Positions 18,225 to 26,765 of a stretch of 64,000 nucleotides of DNA are shown in pieces; the first letter of the stretch is position 1; each line of letters opens with the position of its first letter. Position numbers and translations under genes: made by a program. The stretch is from assembly GCF_018967865.2 (NCBI RefSeq), contig NZ_JAHLZY020000001.1, forward strand, positions 992,001-1,056,000, in the 5' to 3' direction. The notes under the pieces were generated by a model. The model was given only the letters and a program-made list of their open reading frames with translations. It did not search any database and was not told the DNA's origin. This stretch comes from Hymenobacter siberiensis. Lineage in GTDB: Bacteria; Bacteroidota; Bacteroidia; Cytophagales; Hymenobacteraceae.

Positions 18225-18389
18225 ATGGAAACCCTGCAACGCGACCCCTACCTGTGGCAAAAGGCCAAAGTCCGCGCCAAATTCCAATCGCACCTGCTGT
18301 CGTTTTTGTTCGTGAACGCGATACTGTGGGTTATCTGGGCCAGCACGAGGCCGACTCACCCATTCCGCCTGCCCCTTTTCACCGCATGA
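18225..18389 (+). CDS. 54-residue single-TM protein, 2TM-domain-like, coupled to the protease gene
   Basis: The ORF starts at ATG 18225: METLQRDPYLWQKAKVRAKF, then an aromatic-basic segment and one hydrophobic helix (LLSFLFVNAILWVIWA), ending PFRLPLFTA. The N-terminal pattern recalls the Bacteroidota 2TM domain, but the second helix is missing, so it may be a shortened member. Its TGA overlaps the next ATG (atga at 18386-18389), the usual sign of translational coupling. A small membrane anchor or regulator of the protease is possible but unproven. Confidence 0.55.
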   Translation: METLQRDPYLWQKAKVRAKFQSHLLSFLFVNAILWVIWASTRPTHPFRLPLFTA

Positions 18390-18862
18390 ATCGTCCCGTC
18401 AAGCGCACCCTCGGCCGCCGCGAGCTGGTTGATTTTCCGGCCTTCGCCCTCGTGGGCGTGGAGGCCAAGGTGGACACCGGCGCGTACACCAGCGCCATTC
18501 ACTGTACCAATATTCACATTGAAACTCCGGCCGGGCAGCCGCCCGTGCTGGTGGTGAACCTCCTCGACCCCGGCCATGTGGGGGCCGATGGCTGCCCGCT
18601 CACCTTCACCGAGTTTGCCCTGCGCGACATTCGCTCCAGTAATGGCGAGGTGCAGGAGCGCTACGTAATTCGGGCGGTGGTGCAGCTCTACGGCAAAGCG
18701 TTTGAAGCCGATTTTTCGCTTTCCGACCGCTCCGACATGAAATACCCCGTATTGCTGGGGCGCAGCCTGTTGCGGCAGGGCCGGTTTGTGGTTGACGTAG
18801 CCCGGCGCAACCTTTCCTGCAAGTTCCTGGCCCGTGCCACTGCCCGGCGCACCCGCCCCTGA
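18386..18862 (+). CDS. Retropepsin-like aspartic protease, RimB / 'ATP-dependent zinc protease' family
   Basis: 158 residues. The single-domain fold is marked by VDTGAYTSAIH, with Asp30 in the Asp-Thr-Gly-Ala motif of retroviral-type aspartic proteases, and a C-terminal DMKYPVLLGRSLLRQGRFVVDV. The family (Pfam PF05618) was named as zinc proteases but carries the retropepsin motif, and members in Pseudomonas (RimB) sit beside rimK. ATG 18386 is chosen over much longer upstream readings since it starts the conserved RRELVDFPAF region. It probably works as a homodimer with RimK; substrate unproven. Confidence 0.85.
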   Translation: MNRPVKRTLGRRELVDFPAFALVGVEAKVDTGAYTSAIHCTNIHIETPAGQPPVLVVNLLDPGHVGADGCPLTFTEFALRDIRSSNGEVQERYVIRAVVQLYGKAFEADFSLSDRSDMKYPVLLGRSLLRQGRFVVDVARRNLSCKFLARATARRTRP

Positions 18863-18931
18863 CTAGTTTTGTGGCGCGGTACTCCACCCCATTCCATTGC
18901 CCCGCTTCTCCACCTCCTTTACAACTCCACG

Positions 18932-19885
18932 ATGAAACTGGCCATTCTCTCGCGTGAGCCCAAATCCTACTCCACCCAGCGGCTGGTGGAGGCTGCCCTT
19001 GCGCAGGGCCACGAAGCCGTGGTCATCGACCACCTGCAGTGCAACATTGTGCTGGAAAAGGGGAAGCCCGGCATCCTGTACCAGGGCGTGCTGCTGGAGG
19101 GCTTCGATGCCATTATTCCGCGCATTGGGGCCTCGGTCACGTTCTACGGCACGGCCGTAGTGCGGCAGTTTGAGATGATGAAGGTGCGTACGGCCATTGA
19201 CAGCCAAGCCATTGTGCGCTCGCGCGACAAGCTGCGCTCGATGCAAATCCTGAGCCGCGCCGGCGTGGGCATGCCCAAAACCGCCTTCACCAACTTCTCG
19301 GCCGACGTGCCGGCCATGATTGAGCAGGTGGGTGGCGCGCCGGTCATCATCAAGCTCCTCGAAGGCACCCAGGGCCTGGGCGTGGTGCTGGCCGAGTCGG
19401 CCAAAGCCGCGCAGTCGGTAATTGAGGCGTTTCACAACCTCAAGGCCCGCATCATCGTGCAGGAGTTTATTGCGGAAAGCAAGGGGGCCGACCTGCGCGC
19501 CTTCGTGGTGGATGGCGAAGTGGTGGGAGCCATGAAGCGCCAGGGCAAGGAGGGTGAGTTCCGCTCGAACCTGCACCGTGGTGGCTCGGGTATCCTTGTC
19601 AAGCTCACCCGCGCCGAAAAAGCCGCCGCCCTGCTGGCTACCAAAGCCCTCGGCCTGGGCATTGCCGGCGTCGATATGCTGCAAAGCAAGCGCGGCCCGC
19701 TGGTACTCGAAGTGAACTCTTCGCCGGGCCTGGAGGGCATTGAAAAAGCCACCGGGCAGGATATCGCCGGCCGCATCATCGAATACACGGCCGACCTCGC
19801 CGCCAGAAAAAGAGAGAAGCCCAAACCCAAAAAAGACTCCGTTCGGGCCGTAGATGCGCAGTCGGACGTGCCGGCGGGCAAGTAG
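18932..19885 (+). CDS. rimK: RimK-type ATP-grasp ligase (ribosomal protein S6 L-glutamate ligase family)
   Basis: 317 residues from ATG 18932 ([20 protein letters not shown]). It has an N-terminal preATP-grasp domain, then the ATP-grasp core with [39 protein letters not shown] and the metal-binding [15 protein letters not shown]. RimK adds glutamates to the C-terminus of ribosomal protein S6 in other bacteria. The Lys-rich C-terminal tail after residue 290 is variable. TAGTTTTG at 18864-18871 is a promoter match of its own. It follows the protease gene by 69 nt on the same strand. Confidence 0.92.
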   Translation: MKLAILSREPKSYSTQRLVEAALAQGHEAVVIDHLQCNIVLEKGKPGILYQGVLLEGFDAIIPRIGASVTFYGTAVVRQFEMMKVRTAIDSQAIVRSRDKLRSMQILSRAGVGMPKTAFTNFSADVPAMIEQVGGAPVIIKLLEGTQGLGVVLAESAKAAQSVIEAFHNLKARIIVQEFIAESKGADLRAFVVDGEVVGAMKRQGKEGEFRSNLHRGGSGILVKLTRAEKAAALLATKALGLGIAGVDMLQSKRGPLVLEVNSSPGLEGIEKATGQDIAGRIIEYTADLAARKREKPKPKKDSVRAVDAQSDVPAGK

Positions 19886-19904
19886 GAGCGGGGAGGTTTT
19901 ATTG

Positions 19905-20127
19905 CTCTCCTTACCAAGGAGGGGACAATTTCGCGTAGCGAAAATTGGGATGGTGCCACCAGAGGGTGGCCGTTGAACAACTCGCGGCTGGCGGGCGCTG
20001 CCTCGGAAATGGGGCGTTCTGGCATCGTTCTGGCTTTGCGGCCAACCCGTTCAACGCCCACCCTCCCGTGGCACCATCCCCGTTTGCGCTGAAGCGCGAA
20101 CATCCCCTCCTTGGTAAGGAGGGGCGT
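19905..20127. repeat. Large palindromic element between rimK and the AstE-like gene
   Basis: The outer arms ctccttaccaaggagggg (from 19906) and cccctccttggtaaggaggg (20104-20124) pair. So do the next segments: aatttcgcgtagcgaaaatt is itself palindromic, and gggatggtgccacc meets ggtggcaccatcccc-like sequence at 20070-20084. A further inner match is gttgaac / gttcaac. It is a nested palindrome of over 200 nt without coding content, probably a mobile non-autonomous element. Confidence 0.7.
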
Positions 20128-20146
20128 TTATCGTTCAACCAAGCCT

Positions 20147-21106
20147 ATGCCTGCTACCTCCGCTGCCATTCACCTCAACGGTCTCACCATTCAGCCCGGC
20201 GAGCGGGTGCTCACGCGGCTGGTTATTTCGAAGCTGCCCTCGGGCACGGTGATTGACGTGCCGGTGCATGTGCTGCGCGCCCAGGAACCCGGCCCCACGC
20301 TGCTGCTCATGGGCGGCATGCACGGCGATGAGGTGAACGGCATTGAGACCATCCGGCGGCTGGTGCGGCGCGAGCTGCTGGCGCCGCTGCGGGGTACGGT
20401 CATCGCCATTCCCATTCTCAATATTTACGGCTTTCTTAATTTCAGCCGCGACGTACCCGATGGCAAGGACGTGAACCGCTCGTTTCCCGGGTTTCCGCGG
20501 GGGTCGCTGGCCGGGCGGGTGGCCCACCGCTTCATGCGCGAAATCATGCCGCTGATTGACTACGGCATCGATTTTCACACGGGCGGGGCGGCGCGGTCCA
20601 ACTTTCCGCAGGTGCGCGCCCTGCTGGGTATCGACCCCGAGGTGGATGCCATGGCGGCCGCGTTTGGCGCGCCCTTCACGCTGCATGCGGGGCTGCGGGG
20701 CGGGTCATTGCGCGAGGCGGCGCAGGAGCTGGGCAAGCGCATTATCGTGTACGAAACCGGCGAGAGCCTGCGGCTCGATGAGCCCGGCATTGAGGAGGCC
20801 GTGGCGGGCACGCTGCGGGTGCTGCACCACCTGGGTATGGGGCCAGAAGCGCCTGCGCCAGCCCGGCCGGGCATTATTTGCCGGCGGCATACGTGGCTGC
20901 GGGCCCGGTTTGCGGGCCTATTCCGGGCGCACGTCGAGAACGGGCAGTTTATTGAGAAGGGCCAGATTTATGGCTCCGTGGCCGACCCCTATGGTGCGCA
21001 GTCGGTGCGGCTGGAGTCGCCCCTGAGCGGCTACGTGATTGGCCTGAACTACATGCCCGTGGTGAACCAGGGCGATGCCCTGCTGCACCTGGCCGTACCG
21101 GCGTAG
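20147..21106 (+). CDS. Succinylglutamate desuccinylase / aspartoacylase family hydrolase (AstE/AspA-like)
   Basis: 319 residues from ATG 20147. The M14-like zinc site is visible: H59 and E62 in MGGMHGDEVNGIE, and H144 in GIDFHTGG. RDVPDGKDVNRSFPG carries the substrate-carboxylate arginine region. The C-terminal beta domain ends SPLSGYVIGLNYMPVVNQGD. Family members remove acyl groups from amino acids such as N-succinylglutamate or N-acetylaspartate. Its place after rimK, as in many RimK neighbourhoods, suggests it acts on glutamyl or acyl products, but the substrate is unknown. Confidence 0.88.
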   Translation: MPATSAAIHLNGLTIQPGERVLTRLVISKLPSGTVIDVPVHVLRAQEPGPTLLLMGGMHGDEVNGIETIRRLVRRELLAPLRGTVIAIPILNIYGFLNFSRDVPDGKDVNRSFPGFPRGSLAGRVAHRFMREIMPLIDYGIDFHTGGAARSNFPQVRALLGIDPEVDAMAAAFGAPFTLHAGLRGGSLREAAQELGKRIIVYETGESLRLDEPGIEEAVAGTLRVLHHLGMGPEAPAPARPGIICRRHTWLRARFAGLFRAHVENGQFIEKGQIYGSVADPYGAQSVRLESPLSGYVIGLNYMPVVNQGDALLHLAVPA

Positions 21107-21116
21107 TGGGGCGGGT

Positions 21117-21311
21117 GCTGGCCGCAGTTTAGCGCGCAGCGCGTAACTGCAGGCCGATGGTAAGGTGAGTCTGTGACTCACAGCCGCAGAATGGCCATTG
21201 TAATTGGGCATTGATGATGGCCGTTGGATTGCCTCTTCGCGGCAGCGAGTTGCAAACTCGCATTACGAAGAGGCCAGTAGTTACGCGCTGCGCACCAAAC
21301 TGCGGCCAGCA
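21117..21311. repeat. MITE-like palindromic element, 'gcagtttagcgcg' family, copy 2
   Basis: Inverted ends of about 34 bp: gctggccgcagtttagcgcg from 21117, and its mirrored counterpart to 21311. Internal palindromes include gcgagttgcaaactcgc (21246-21262) and gtctgtgactcacag. A close relative lies at 49336-49504 and a diverged one at 5731-5876. Non-coding; it fills most of the gap before the OmpH gene. Confidence 0.8.
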
Positions 21312-21380
21312 TACGGGTGATGCTGCGCGGCGCGCGGCATCACGTTCTGCCTTGCTCTCCACCTTCTCGCGGTCTACCCT

Positions 21381-21388
21381 TACTTTTG
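21381..21388 (+). promoter_or_regulatory. Predicted -7 box of the OmpH-family gene
   Basis: TACTTTTG, identical to the boxes of sucD and the 35968 gene, 24 nt before the start codon. TTG at 21352-21354 is a possible but distant -33 partner. Confidence 0.55.
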
Positions 21389-21412
21389 TTCATTCCTCAT
21401 CATTCGTTTTCA

Positions 21413-22105
21413 ATGAAAAACCCTCTTCAGCTTACCATTAACATTATGCTGGCGCTGGCCGTGGCCGGTTTGTACTTCCTGCATTTCAACCACACGCCCG
21501 TTGCACCCGCTCTCGCTACCGACAGCAGCATGGCCGTGATGGCCACCCCCGAGCCCGCCGCCGATACCGCCACCGCCACTTCGCCCGCCGATGCTGCCGC
21601 GCCCGCCGTGGCCGCCGCCCCCGTGCAGGACAACACCGGCGATTTCTCGGGCAAGCTGGCCTACGTGGAGTCGGGTAAAATGCTGGACGGCTACCAGGGC
21701 ATGAAGGATGCGCGCAAAGCCTTCGAGGGCAAGGCCCGTGGCTGGGAAAAGCAGAACCAGACCATGCTGGCCGGCTTCAAAGCCAACGTGGAAGCCTACC
21801 AGAAGCAGGCGGCCAGCCTCACCGCCGAGCAGCGCGCCGCTACCGAGCAGAAGCTGCAGGAGCAGCAGCAGCAGGTGGGTCAGCAGCAGCAGATGCTGCA
21901 GCAGCAGGCGCAGCAGGAAGAAGCCAAGCTCACCCAAACCGTGCTCGAAAGCGTGAATAAGAAGGTGGAAGCCTACGGCAAAGCCCACGGCTACAAGCTG
22001 ATTCTCATTGCCGCGCCCAGCGGCACCATCGCCTACGGCGAGAAAAACCTCGACATCACCACGCCCGTGCTGGCTTACCTAAATGCCGGCTATCGGAAAA
22101 AGTAA
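21413..22105 (+). CDS. OmpH/Skp-family periplasmic chaperone-like protein
   Basis: 230 residues from ATG 21413, close after a promoter match; longer upstream readings run into the repeat. It has an N-terminal signal or anchor helix (TINIMLALAVAGLYFLHF), then an Ala/Pro-rich linker (about 35-75). The Skp core follows: KLAYVESGKMLDGYQGMKDA, a long Gln-rich coiled coil (about 105-185), and the closing GYKLILIAAPSGTIAYGEKNLDIT. Skp-like proteins hold outer-membrane proteins unfolded in the periplasm. The anchor-plus-linker start is unusual compared with short secreted Skp. Confidence 0.88.
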   Translation: MKNPLQLTINIMLALAVAGLYFLHFNHTPVAPALATDSSMAVMATPEPAADTATATSPADAAAPAVAAAPVQDNTGDFSGKLAYVESGKMLDGYQGMKDARKAFEGKARGWEKQNQTMLAGFKANVEAYQKQAASLTAEQRAATEQKLQEQQQQVGQQQQMLQQQAQQEEAKLTQTVLESVNKKVEAYGKAHGYKLILIAAPSGTIAYGEKNLDITTPVLAYLNAGYRKK

Positions 22106-22127
22106 GAGCGCAGTCCTTTGGAATATG

Positions 22128-22172
22128 AAGACCGTCATGCCGAGCGTATTCGAGGCATGACGGTCTTTTTTG
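22128..22172 (+). terminator. Terminator hairpin made from a gtcatgc-family repeat
   Basis: The arms aagaccgtcatgcc / ggcatgacggtctt are followed by a T-run, a short distance after the OmpH stop. Sequence relatedness to the repeats at 61801 and 25355 suggests the repeat family doubles as a terminator. Confidence 0.8.
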
Positions 22173-22437
22173 CTCCTGATTTTTTGTAAATACCCGCAGT
22201 ACCAAAGCAGCTCCTGGCATTGCCGGGAAGTGCACTTCCATTCACGCGCAACAAAATAATCGGTTCATCATCAGCGGTTACGTGCGCCCCGGCTACGGCC
22301 TGTTCGGTGGCGCGGTCGATGCTACCTACCGCATCCAACTGCCCTAGCCAACGCATTAAACCTTGTGGCGGCATTTGCGTCTAAAGTCCAATTGTCGTCC
22401 TTCCATCATTAATCAGCGCGCTTCGGTGCGAATTCTT
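22173..22437. other. Gene-free stretch with a possible coding remnant
   Basis: On the plus strand the frame ending at TAG 22345-22347 reads ...NNRFIISGYVRPGYGLFGG and on to YRIQLP, which looks like the C-terminal strands of a secreted or barrel protein, but no start or upstream body exists. The minus strand is open over part of the same stretch. Probably a relic; neither reading is supported enough to call a gene. Confidence 0.3.
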
Positions 22438-22710
22438 ATGCGGACTAAATCAGTAGTTTTTGCTTTGGGCCTGTTCCTGCTGCTGCTTGGTAGCCAGGTG
22501 GCCAGTGCCCAGGTTTCGGTGCGTATCGGGGGCGGCTATTATGGCCCGCCCCGGGCTTATTATGGTCCCCGGTACTATCCGCCCCGCCCACCCGTAGTAT
22601 ATGCGCCGGCTCCGGTTATCATCGCCCCCGCGCCTTATTACGCGCCGCGCCCGGTGTACTATGCTCCCCGGCCGAACTATGGCTACCGGGGTCGGGGTCG
22701 TCGCTGGTAA
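22438..22710 (+). CDS. Small exported Tyr/Pro/Gly-rich protein
   Basis: 90 residues from ATG 22438 with signal peptide (MRTKSVVFALGLFLLLLGSQ to ASAQ). The mature part is low-complexity: repeated YYGPPRAYYGPRYYPPRPP-type and YAPAPVIIAPAPYYAPRP-type units, then a basic GYRGRGRRW tail. Such proteins are frequent in Hymenobacter-like genomes and are probably surface-associated; the function is unknown. A strong terminator follows. Confidence 0.75.
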   Translation: MRTKSVVFALGLFLLLLGSQVASAQVSVRIGGGYYGPPRAYYGPRYYPPRPPVVYAPAPVIIAPAPYYAPRPVYYAPRPNYGYRGRGRRW

Positions 22711-22740
22711 GCGGCATTTTGGTCATAAAATCAATTCCTG

Positions 22741-22776
22741 AAAAGCCCGGCTGCGGAAACGCGGCCGGGCTTTTTG
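22741..22776 (+). terminator. Terminator after the Tyr/Pro-rich gene
   Basis: Stem aaaagcccggc / gccgggcttttt closing on a small loop with a T-run. Confidence 0.85.
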
Positions 22777-22894
22777 TTTGTCCTTATCAAAATCTGGAGC
22801 CGTTGCCCCGTTAAACTGCGCCGAGCGCTGAAAAAGTCGGGGTTCAGCAATTATGCTTAATCTTACAGCCCGAACTGATGTCATCCCGTTACCC

Positions 22895-23503
22895 ATGAAA
22901 TCCTCGATTCTGACCCTGAGCGCGGCCCTGCTGCTGGCCGGCTGCAACCAGACGGCCCCCGTCACTTCCGCGCCCATGGTCCCGCCCCCCGAAGCCGCCG
23001 CCACGCCTGCCGCCGCCGGCAAAGCCGACTCCATCACGGCGGTTGCCGCTGCTCCCGCCGCCGATGGCACGGCCGCCGCGCCCGAAACCGTCATACCCGC
23101 CCTCAAGGAAGTTGAAACGCTGAAAGCGTCATTCCGCTTTCAGCCCGCCCCCGATGCCGACGACCCCGCCCACCCGCGCACCAGCGCCCACCTCGTGGTG
23201 CAGGGCAGCGCGCCCATGGATATCGACCTGGGCAAATTTGTGGGCAAGCCCGATGTAGTGGACGCCGCCAAGGCCAAAGCCGCCAACTTCCCGCCCGGCA
23301 TGCTCATGGGTTTCCGCAGCTACTCGGCGGCCACCGGCACCAGCTCCGATTTGGCCGTGCTGCACGTTGATGGCCGCCGCCTGCGCGTGGTGCAGCGCCG
23401 CGTGGAGGAAACTGCCCCCGAAGGCGGCAAATTTGAAACTTCCCGCGAAGTACCGCTGCCGGCCAACACCAAAATAGTAGCTGCCGCCATGACGAAAAAA
23501 TAA
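22895..23503 (+). CDS. Predicted lipoprotein of unknown function
   Basis: 202 residues from ATG 22895, with the lipobox LLLAGC (Cys about 18). A long Ala/Pro-rich linker (20-75) suits a tethered periplasmic or surface protein. The globular part starts near VETLKASFRFQPAPDADD and includes IDLGKFVGKPDVVDAAKAKA, SYSAATGTSSDLAVLHVDGR and LRVVQRRVEE. No family recognised. It is followed after 22 nt by the cupin gene, so an operon is likely. Confidence 0.75.
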   Translation: MKSSILTLSAALLLAGCNQTAPVTSAPMVPPPEAAATPAAAGKADSITAVAAAPAADGTAAAPETVIPALKEVETLKASFRFQPAPDADDPAHPRTSAHLVVQGSAPMDIDLGKFVGKPDVVDAAKAKAANFPPGMLMGFRSYSAATGTSSDLAVLHVDGRRLRVVQRRVEETAPEGGKFETSREVPLPANTKIVAAAMTKK

Positions 23504-23525
23504 CTGAAAATGCGTAGGTTAGGGT

Positions 23526-23903
23526 ATGGAAACGTCCTCTCTCCTCGGCCCGATGAAGGGCGCTACGCACCGCGAAGTCGGCGGTGTGCACATTGATGTA
23601 GTGCCCACCGGCAATGCCCGCGTCAAGCGCATTGTGTACCCGGTGGGCTTCCGGTGGTCAAAAAACCTGAAGGGCATCGTGGGCACACCGCTGTGCATGC
23701 ATGCGCACGTTGGCTTTTTGGCCAGCGGCCAGATAAATATTCAGTATGCCGACGGCGCGATGGAAGTGTTTGTGGCCCCGCAGGCGGTGGCCATTGCGCC
23801 GGGCCACGACGGCTGGGTGGTGGGCGACGAGCCGGCCATTCTGATTGAGTTCGACTTCGAAGGCGAAACCGTGGAGCGCATGGGCCTGGCCAGCCGGCAC
23901 TAG
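23526..23903 (+). CDS. Small single-domain cupin protein
   Basis: 125 residues with a beta-rich cupin plan: PLCMHAHVGFLASGQINIQY (first motif, with His ligands), then APQAVAIAPGHDGWVVGDEP and AILIEFDFEG (second motif). Family members bind a metal or small ligand, and many are sugar or signal binding proteins. It has no signal peptide and is thus cytoplasmic. Reaction unknown. Confidence 0.8.
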   Translation: METSSLLGPMKGATHREVGGVHIDVVPTGNARVKRIVYPVGFRWSKNLKGIVGTPLCMHAHVGFLASGQINIQYADGAMEVFVAPQAVAIAPGHDGWVVGDEPAILIEFDFEGETVERMGLASRH

Positions 23904-23988
23904 CGGCCCCGCCGCAGTGGGAAGGCGCAAAGAGCAGCCGGCGTAGCTTTGACGGGCGTTTGCACCCACCCTTTATTGCCCCGCCCAC

Positions 23989-25341
23989 ATGCCCACCGGC
24001 ACCATTTTGCTCATCGACGACGAAGCCATGCTGCGCCAGGCCGTGGCCCGCACCCTGGAGCTGGAAGGCTATACCGTGCGCCAGGCCCCCGATGCCATGC
24101 GCGGCCTCGAAGCCCTGCGAGAGCTGGCCAATGAGGTACTGGTAGTGCTCAGCGACGTGAAGCTGCCCGACGGCCGCGGCCTCGACCTGCTGCCCCGCTA
24201 CAAGGCCCTCGCCCCGCTGGCCGAAGTGGTGCTGATGACGGCCTACGGCACCATTCCCGACGGCGTGCGGGCCATGAAGGAAGGCGCGTTCGACTACCTC
24301 ACCAAGGGCGATTCCGACGACCAGCTCCTCGTGGTAGTCGACCGCGCCGCCGAAAAAGCGCGTCTCCAGCGCCGCGTGGCCGATTTGGAGAAGCAGGTCG
24401 GCACTCAGTATAGTTTCGAGTCGATGATTGGGCACTCGGCCGCGCTGGAGCAGGCCAAGCGCTTGGCCCAGCGTGCCGCGCCCACCGACAGCACCGTGCT
24501 GCTGGAAGGCCCCACCGGCGCGGGCAAGGAGCTGTTTGCCCAAGCCCTGCACCAGGCCAGCCCGCGCCGCAACAAGCCGTTTGTGGCCGTGAACTGCTCG
24601 GCCTTTCCGCGCGATTTGCTCGAATCGGAGCTTTTTGGCTACAAGAAAGGGGCCTTTACGGGGGCGCTGGCCGATAAAAAGGGTTTGCTGGAAGAAGCCA
24701 GCGGCGGCACTATTTTTCTGGATGAGATAGGGGAGCTGGAGCTGAATGTGCAGGCCAAGTTTCTGCGGGTGCTGGAAACGCGGCAGTTTACCAAGCTGGG
24801 CGACACCCGGCCCACCAGCGTGGACGTGCGCATTGTGGCCGCCACCAACCGCAACCTGCGCGCCGAAGCTGAAGCCGGCCACTTCCGCCCCGACCTCTAC
24901 TACCGCCTGGCCGTGTTCACGGTGCCTGTGCCCGGCCTGAATGAGCGGCGTGACGACGTGCCCGAGCTGGCCAACTACTTCCTGCAGTTTTTCGCCGCCA
25001 AGCTGCGTCGCCGCCTGCGCGGCCTCGAGCCGGAGGTGCTGGCCCAGCTGCGTGCCCACGACTGGCGCGGCAATGTGCGCGAGCTGAAAAACGTGCTCGA
25101 ACGCGCTGCCATCCTCGCCGATGGCGACACCCTGACCGTGGACGACCTGCCGCCCGAGTTTCACCACTTGCCGCCCGCCCCCGGCCTCGACGAGGCCACC
25201 GACCGCACCCTGCGCACCCAGGAAAAACGCCAGATTCGGCAGGTGCTGCTCGACACCGGTGGCAACAAGATGGAAGCCGCCCGCCAACTCGGCATCGGCA
25301 CCAAAACGCTGTACCGCAAGATTCAGGAGTACGGGTTGTAG
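23989..25341 (+). CDS. Sigma-54-dependent response regulator, NtrC family
   Basis: 450 residues. Receiver domain 1-120 with phosphoacceptor D56 (VLSDVKLPDGRG); an AAA+ domain about 145-375 with Walker A GPTGAGKE, the sigma-54 contact loop GAFTGA at 221-226 and Walker B-like GGTIFLDEIGEL; and a C-terminal Fis-type HTH (NKMEAARQLGIGTKTLYRKI). It activates transcription by RNA polymerase with sigma-54 after phosphorylation. No kinase gene is adjacent. TAGCTTTG at 23944-23951 is a -7 box match. In several Bacteroidota, such a regulator neighbours kdp genes, and a kdp relic lies 1.7 kb downstream. Confidence 0.95.
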   Translation: MPTGTILLIDDEAMLRQAVARTLELEGYTVRQAPDAMRGLEALRELANEVLVVLSDVKLPDGRGLDLLPRYKALAPLAEVVLMTAYGTIPDGVRAMKEGAFDYLTKGDSDDQLLVVVDRAAEKARLQRRVADLEKQVGTQYSFESMIGHSAALEQAKRLAQRAAPTDSTVLLEGPTGAGKELFAQALHQASPRRNKPFVAVNCSAFPRDLLESELFGYKKGAFTGALADKKGLLEEASGGTIFLDEIGELELNVQAKFLRVLETRQFTKLGDTRPTSVDVRIVAATNRNLRAEAEAGHFRPDLYYRLAVFTVPVPGLNERRDDVPELANYFLQFFAAKLRRRLRGLEPEVLAQLRAHDWRGNVRELKNVLERAAILADGDTLTVDDLPPEFHHLPPAPGLDEATDRTLRTQEKRQIRQVLLDTGGNKMEAARQLGIGTKTLYRKIQEYGL

Positions 25342-25354
25342 GCAAGGATATGGA

Positions 25355-25394
25355 GACAGTCATGCTGAGCCCTGCCCGCAGCATGACTGTTCTG
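25355..25394. repeat. gtcatgc-family hairpin after the NtrC-type gene
   Basis: The arms agacagtcatgctg / cagcatgactgttct enclose agccctgccc. A short T-containing stretch follows, so it may end the regulator transcript. Confidence 0.7.
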
Positions 25395-25543
25395 GGTTTT
25401 ACTGCTGTTGGCGCGCTCGGAATTTTGCGCCCTTTGCACATACTTTTTGCCGGCAGTCCAACGTTGTGAAAGGCACCGCAGGACTGGTTATATTGGGCCG
25501 GTTAAGTTCCTGTAAATCTTTCCACAACCAACTTCCCACTCGT

Positions 25544-26674
25544 ATGCAAAAGTACCTACTCGCCTTGCTGCTGGCCCTGCCGTGCCTGGCCCAGGCCCAA
25601 ACGCCGTTTGCTTATACCGTCAAAGGCAAGCTCGGCAACCTGAGTGCCCCGGCCAAGCTTTACCTGGTGCGCGGCATGAGCATTGCCGACTCGGCGACGC
25701 TGAAAAATGGCGTTTTTGAGTTGAAAGGTACCGCCGATGCACCCACCACGGCCGACCTGGTATTTCGACGCGAAGGGCGGTTGGTCAGTCTGTTTGGGCC
25801 AATGGGTGACCGCACGCGCATATTCCTGGAGCCCGGCACCGTAACCGTGACCAGCCCCGACTCGCTGGCCCACGCTACCATTACAGGTGGGCCGGCTATG
25901 GCCGATTATCTGCGCCTGGATGCTTCTATGAAACCGATTATCGCCCGTATGCAAGTTGTTGGAGCCGAGGCGCAGAAGGCAACCGAGTCTCAGCGTCAGG
26001 CTCCCGGTTTCCAGGAGCAGGTGCAGGCCCGCTTTCAGGCACTGAATAAGGAGATGGTGAAGGTCAACTACGCATTCATCAAAGCCAACCCCAGCTCCTA
26101 TGCGAGCCTGGATGCATTACTTGGAATGCGTATGTGGGATACGCCCCGGTATGCCATCGTGGGCCCCCTGTATGAGCCGTTCAGCCCGGCGCTGAAAAAT
26201 ACGCCGCAAGGCCGCGATTACGGCGCCATGGTGCAGCGTCTGAAAGATATTGGGGTAGGCCAGCCGGCCCCGGCCATCAGCCAGCCTACGCCCGATGGCA
26301 AAACGGTGAGCCTGGCCGACTACCGGGGCAAGTACGTACTGGTCGATTTCTGGGCCAGTTGGTGCAAGCCCTGCCGGGCCGAAAACCCCGCCGTAACCAA
26401 GGTCTACAACGCCTATAAAGACCGTAATTTCGACATCCTGGGCGTGTCGCTCGATGACGAGGAAGGCAGGGCCAAATGGCTCAAGGCTATTCAGGACGAC
26501 CACCTGGCCTGGACCCAAGTATCAGACCTGAAAGGCTTGCAGAATGCCGCCGCCCAGCGCTACGCCGTGCAGGCCATCCCACAAAACTTTCTGGTGGGCC
26601 CCGACGGCAAAATCGTGGCCGTAAACCTGCACGGCGATGAACTAGGCGCTACCCTGGCAAAATTGATAAAGTAG
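25544..26674 (+). CDS. TlpA-type thioredoxin fold protein with N-terminal DUF4369 domain
   Basis: 376 residues from ATG 25544, with signal peptide MQKYLLALLLALPCLAQAQ. The DUF4369 domain covers about 25-130 (YTVKGKLGNLSAPAKLYLVR). A helical middle region follows, then a thioredoxin domain from about 245 with WASWCKPC (redox Cys 274 and 277) and the cis-proline loop QAIPQNFLV. Acts in the periplasm as a thiol-disulfide reductase or peroxiredoxin-like protein. The earlier in-frame start at 25259 lies in the previous gene and is not used. Confidence 0.9.
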   Translation: MQKYLLALLLALPCLAQAQTPFAYTVKGKLGNLSAPAKLYLVRGMSIADSATLKNGVFELKGTADAPTTADLVFRREGRLVSLFGPMGDRTRIFLEPGTVTVTSPDSLAHATITGGPAMADYLRLDASMKPIIARMQVVGAEAQKATESQRQAPGFQEQVQARFQALNKEMVKVNYAFIKANPSSYASLDALLGMRMWDTPRYAIVGPLYEPFSPALKNTPQGRDYGAMVQRLKDIGVGQPAPAISQPTPDGKTVSLADYRGKYVLVDFWASWCKPCRAENPAVTKVYNAYKDRNFDILGVSLDDEEGRAKWLKAIQDDHLAWTQVSDLKGLQNAAAQRYAVQAIPQNFLVGPDGKIVAVNLHGDELGATLAKLIK

Positions 26675-26715
26675 CACTACCTGCGGCAGATACTTAGGCC
26701 GCTGCTGAAATGTAG

Positions 26716-26765
26716 AAACCGGGTTATTCTGACCGCCGCACCGGGTCAGAATGACCCGGTTTTTG
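26716..26765 (+). terminator. Terminator after the TlpA-type gene
   Basis: The arms aaaccgggttattctgacc / gggtcagaatgacccggtttt have a T-run; about 40 nt after the stop. Confidence 0.8.
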
